From the NCBI RefSeq assembly GCF_963924675.1, contig NC_089219.1, positions 151,982,288 to 152,046,287 of the forward strand: a stretch of DNA of 64,000 bases. The letters are read 5' to 3'. Below are positions 60,762 through 64,000 of this stretch, piece after piece. Each line of letters starts with the position of its first letter. Position 1 is the first letter of the stretch. The notes beneath the pieces were generated by a model. It was given only the letters and a program-made list of their open reading frames with translations, did no database searches and was not told where the DNA came from. Origin of the DNA: Phocoena phocoena. Its lineage: Eukaryota; Chordata; Mammalia; Artiodactyla; Phocoenidae. The position numbers and the translations under genes are program-made.

Positions 60762-61085
60762 GGGGGCTTCCCTGGTGGCGCAGTGGTTAAGAATCCGCCT
60801 GCCAGTGCAGGGGACACAGTTGGATCCCTGGCCTGGGGAGATCCCACATGCCGCGGAGCAACTCCAGTGCACCACAACTACCGAGCCTGCGCTCTAGAGC
60901 CTGTGAGCCACAACTACTGAGCTCACGCGCCTAGAGCCCGTGCTCCGCAACGAGAGAAGCCACCACAATGAGAAGCCCACGCACTGCAACTAAGAGTAGC
61001 CCCCGCTCGCCACAACTAGAGAAAGCCCGTGCACAGCAGCGAAGACCCAATGCAGCCAAAAATTAATTAATTAATTTAATTTTTA
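60762..61085 (+). mobile_element. Long CHR-type SINE with TSD
   Basis: A sense copy 'ggggcttccctggtggcgca' to a TTAAT-rich tail. TSD 'aaaaaatgtgtgtc' (60748-60761 and about 61086-61099). Confidence 0.95.
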
Positions 61086-61099
61086 AAAAAATGTGTGTC

Positions 61100-61450
61100 A
61101 TATCCATACAACAGAATGTTATTAGGGGAAAAAAAAGAAATGAAGTTCTGATATAAAAGATTTTTTTTTTGATTCTTTTGGTCTCATATCTAAGAAACCA
61201 TTGTCTGACCATAGTTAACAATACTGTATTATACCCTTGATAGTTGGTAAAAGAGTAGATTTTAAATGTTATCCACACACACACACACAAAAGGAAAGAT
61301 AACGTGACGTGATGGAAGTCTTAACTAACCTTATTCTGGTAATTATTTTGCAATTCATACATGTATTAAATCACCTGTACACCTTAAACTTACGTATGTT
61401 ATATATCAACTATATCTCAACAAAGTTGAAAAAAAAAAGAAAGAAACCAT
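61100..61450 (+). repeat. L1 3' UTR fragments
   Basis: 'ggtaattattttgcaattca' and 'gtatgttatatatcaactat' followed by an A-run are an L1 3' terminus. A short (CA)n lies at 61274-61289. Confidence 0.7.
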
Positions 61451-61835
61451 AGCCAAGAAGATTTGTGCCTCTGCTTTCTTCTAAGAGTTTTTTTCTTTTA
61501 TTAAATTTGTTTTTTATTGAATAGTTTTAGTTCTTATATTTAGGTCCAAAGCTTTTACTCTTAGCCACTACACTTTACTGTTTTGTGTGTGAATAGACAA
61601 AAATATGTCTACAACCCATGGAGGAGGGGGTAGAAAGAATGAGACAACTGAGTAATTGGAAGGTAAAGTTAGCTCTGGATTTTAATGACCTGCATTTGTC
61701 CCACGCCAACTACGCTTATAATTAAGAATTAAGTCACTTGGTCATGTCCTGAGTATATTTTTAAATCTTGTTTACAAAAAGCACTAAACATTCCCATTTC
61801 CATGACCCTAAGTCCTCATCCCTCCCAAGACTGTG
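61451..61835. other. AT-rich intergenic DNA
   Basis: No recognised feature. Confidence 0.35.
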
Positions 61836-61839
61836 TTGA

Positions 61840-62265
61840 TAATCTTCTAAGTAGAGCAAGTTCCTCTCCTATAAAACCCATTACCCTTTATTGAAATCAG
61901 TTGCATGTTAATTTATTAGGCTATAAGACAGGGACTGTGTCTTTCCTTTTCACCGTCGTGCCCTCGGTGCCTAGCATAGTGCCTGGCACCTGTTATGGGC
62001 TCCACACATCTCTGTGGAAAGGAAGGCTGCATGGGTTCCTCATCTCTAAACGCTTCAGCTGGACCAAACCAGTTTTACAGTCTGCTGCCAAGTTAATATT
62101 CCAAACACTGCTCTGATCATTTCAGCTCTGGCTCAAAAACCTTCAAGGACTCTCCATTGCCTTCTGAGAAGCCTAGCTCCTTAGCCTGGCATTCACGCAA
62201 GGTCTGTCTCTGGCTCTACCAGTCTTCCCTTCACCTGACCTTTCAGTACTCCAAGGCATCTTTGG
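61840..62265 (+). repeat. L2 LINE fragments (out of order)
   Basis: An L2 3' end ('agacagggactgtgtctttc', 'agtgcctggcacctgttatg') is followed by more internal L2 ('ccttcaaggactctccattg'), implying two copies. Confidence 0.78.
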
Positions 62266-62269
62266 AGCT

Positions 62270-62480
62270 AGTCAGACCTAGAGTGAAATCCTGTCACTGC
62301 CACGTGTTAACTGCTTGACTAGAGCCCCAACTTGCTTAAACCCGAGAAGCCTTAGTTTTCTCACCTTTGAAATGGGAGTGCTGACACTCACTTTACAGAG
62401 GTAGTTGCAGTGGGTTACAAATAATACATTTAAGCATCTGGAATATTGCAGGGACTTAACATATGAGAGTGGTCATTTGC
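62270..62480 (+). repeat. MIR SINE
   Basis: 'gtgaaatcctgtcactgcca' to 'cttagttttctcacctttga' is sense MIR. Confidence 0.8.
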
Positions 62481-62484
62481 TTCT

Positions 62485-62595
62485 GTCATGAGATTACCAG
62501 ATTTAGCAAATAAAAATACAGGATACCCAGTTAAATCAGAATTTCAGATAAATGACAAAAATTTTCTAGAATAAGTAATCCTAAATATTCCAATT
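62485..62595. repeat. Old dispersed repeat (unnamed)
   Basis: 'aaaaatacaggatacccagt' and 'aatttcagataaatgacaaa' belong to a familiar old mammalian repeat whose family I cannot name with certainty. Confidence 0.45.
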
Positions 62596-62659
62596 TAACT
62601 GGGCTTTCTGTATCTTATCTGTCCACCCCTGATGTGTGGTTTATCAACCACACCCCAGT

Positions 62660-62990
62660 CTGCAAACGTGGATCTACTGCATCTCTGCTTGAATGCCCTC
62701 CTCTCTACTTTGCCAAAATCTGCCACCCATTTGCAGGACTGGCTCAAACACCTCCTCGCTCCAGAATTCTTCTCTGGCACCCTTAGAGAGTTATGCTTTC
62801 TTCTTCCTCTCCACTCCCAAAGTGCAAAGAGCACACTGATCATGTGTCCCTTACATGCTTCCTTCTACTCTGGACATGTATGTCCTGTGCCTTATCCCCC
62901 CTGGAGCCTGGAAGTTTCCTGAGCCCACAAACCAGACCTGGTATGCCACCTCATGCTTTACACTCAAAGGTGCCCCATAGCTATTTGTTA
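62660..62990 (+). repeat. L2 LINE fragment
   Basis: Diverged L2-like phrases ('caggactggctcaaacacct', 'gagcctggaagtttcctgag') in sense order. Confidence 0.6.
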
Positions 62991-63880
62991 AATGAAAAAA
63001 ATGAGACTCGATTGTCCTAAATCAGAGCTACTTTCTATTTTCATTTTCAGAGTAGATTTCTCCTTTTAAATCCTGGAATCTGGGTATCACTGGCATATGG
63101 GGCTTTTAAGAGACTTTACTGAAATCTTCCAATTTAGGATAAAGGGGAGGAATGTTAATCTTTTTCTTCTCTGGACAAGGAAATGAGAGTTTATGAAAAA
63201 GAAAAAAAAAAAAAGAATTGGCAAACCACTGGTTACAAAATAAAATAATTACAGCGTTAAAGGAAAACGTCTCCATGTGAAGAAAGTTCTCTTTTCTTGC
63301 GTACACAGGCAGACAGATGTATTCCAGCATCTGTCTGAGTAGGTTTGCACTGAAAAGAGGAAAAATGAAATCCCCGGGGCACTATTTGCCAAGGGATTTG
63401 CTCCCCTTCTTTGTCTGTTCTGACTAATCCCAGAGCGGCTGAGAGCTGCCCATTTTGTCTCTGGGTTCAGGCAGAAGGGAGAAATATTTTTCAGAATAGC
63501 CCATGAGATGGCTGGGCTCCCTGAGACAGGATTTGGGGAAGGACAAAGGAATCGTGTGGGTATTTTGTGAAGGGTGTCTGGATTGGGGGCCTGTCATTGG
63601 GAAGGCATCTGCTCTTGCCATTTGCAAATCTTAAGTAATCCTCTGTAGGCGGCCGCCTGGCGCTCCTTCCTGCCCACTTAGACTGTCCTTCCCTGCAGTG
63701 CCCTCTGATATCAGGCCCCCTGTTTTACTGCTCTAATTCAGTGGCTTCTTATTGGAGGTTCTGCCTGGTTAATGGCTTCTTCCCAGCTGCAGAGCTGACA
63801 TTTACTTACTTGATTTCCACCCCTCCCTGTCCTCTCTGGCCTCCTTTGTGGGCAGAGCTTAAATCAGGCAGGATTTCAGA
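62991..63880. other. Repeat-poor intergenic DNA
   Basis: No gene recognised. 'ggcggccgcc' at about 63649-63658 is the only CG-rich spot. Confidence 0.4.
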
Positions 63881-63928
63881 TCCAGCACCTTTTTTTTTTT
63901 TTTTTTTTTTTTCTTCCAGCACCTTTTT
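63881..63928. mobile_element. Poly(T) tract between duplicated targets
   Basis: 'tccagcaccttttt' occurs at 63881-63894 and again at 63915-63928, with a T-run of about 24 between. This is the shape of an L1-mediated insertion that kept only the poly(A) tail. A local tandem duplication with T expansion is the alternative. Confidence 0.6.
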
Positions 63929-64000
63929 ATACTCCAGTTTGGGCCTCCTTTTTTGGGAAGAGGAGGGTGGCTAAGTTGAGAAGAGCCTGGGAAATAGACC

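Noticed and set aside
1..64000. CRISPR arrays, bacterial operons, phage or toxin systems
   Set aside because: No regularly spaced direct repeats or prokaryotic gene organisation. Repeat content shows mammalian nuclear DNA.

Overview
The window is vertebrate nuclear DNA, most likely from a cetacean. The main reason is its set of tRNA-derived SINEs (body 'gcttccctggtggcgcagtgg', A-rich tail), which occur in short (~115 bp), medium (~200 bp) and long (~330 bp) forms typical of the CHR family of whales, hippos and ruminants. Many have near-perfect target-site duplications (TSDs). There are also 5'-truncated L1 3' ends of cetartiodactyl type and old mammalian MIR, L2, L1M and MER5-like repeats. 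There is no bacterial-style gene content, and almost all open frames are short chance frames or repeat-derived.

The only protein gene I can support is LEMD1 (LEM domain containing 1), on the + strand in five coding exons between 22271 and 47217. Its exons encode the start of the LEM domain (MVDVKCLSD...), the rest of the LEM domain (STRK..EKKLVQLL...MNGPREL), two short linker exons, and a last exon with the membrane-spanning tail (GLKLAVFGIF...). Exon phases join correctly. However, codon 13 is TAG, in a strong-context ATG exon, and the last exon carries a net +1 frameshift before the membrane segment. I therefore read the locus as a unitary pseudogene, or at least a gene unable to make the normal protein.

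Layout. 1-11600: GC-rich, mostly repeat-poor DNA upstream of LEMD1, with a few MIR/L2 fragments, a (CA)n tract and a young truncated L1. 11640-12075: a CpG-rich, Sp1-box-rich island that is the best candidate for the LEMD1 promoter. 12076-22232: presumed 5' intron or upstream sequence with L2, MIR and one SINE, plus AT-rich repeat-free blocks that look like conserved non-coding elements. 22233-47217: LEMD1. Its 10.4-kb and 12.5-kb introns are filled with L1M remnants and a cluster of young SINEs. 47218-64000: downstream intergenic DNA with MIR, L2, L1 and SINE copies and no gene that I can support.

In human, LEMD1 lies at 1q32.1 between KLHDC8A and CDK18, with MIR135B upstream. None of those neighbours is visible here. 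Gene assignment rests on my memory of the human LEMD1 protein, not on a database search. Repeat family names are by recognition and boundaries are approximate.
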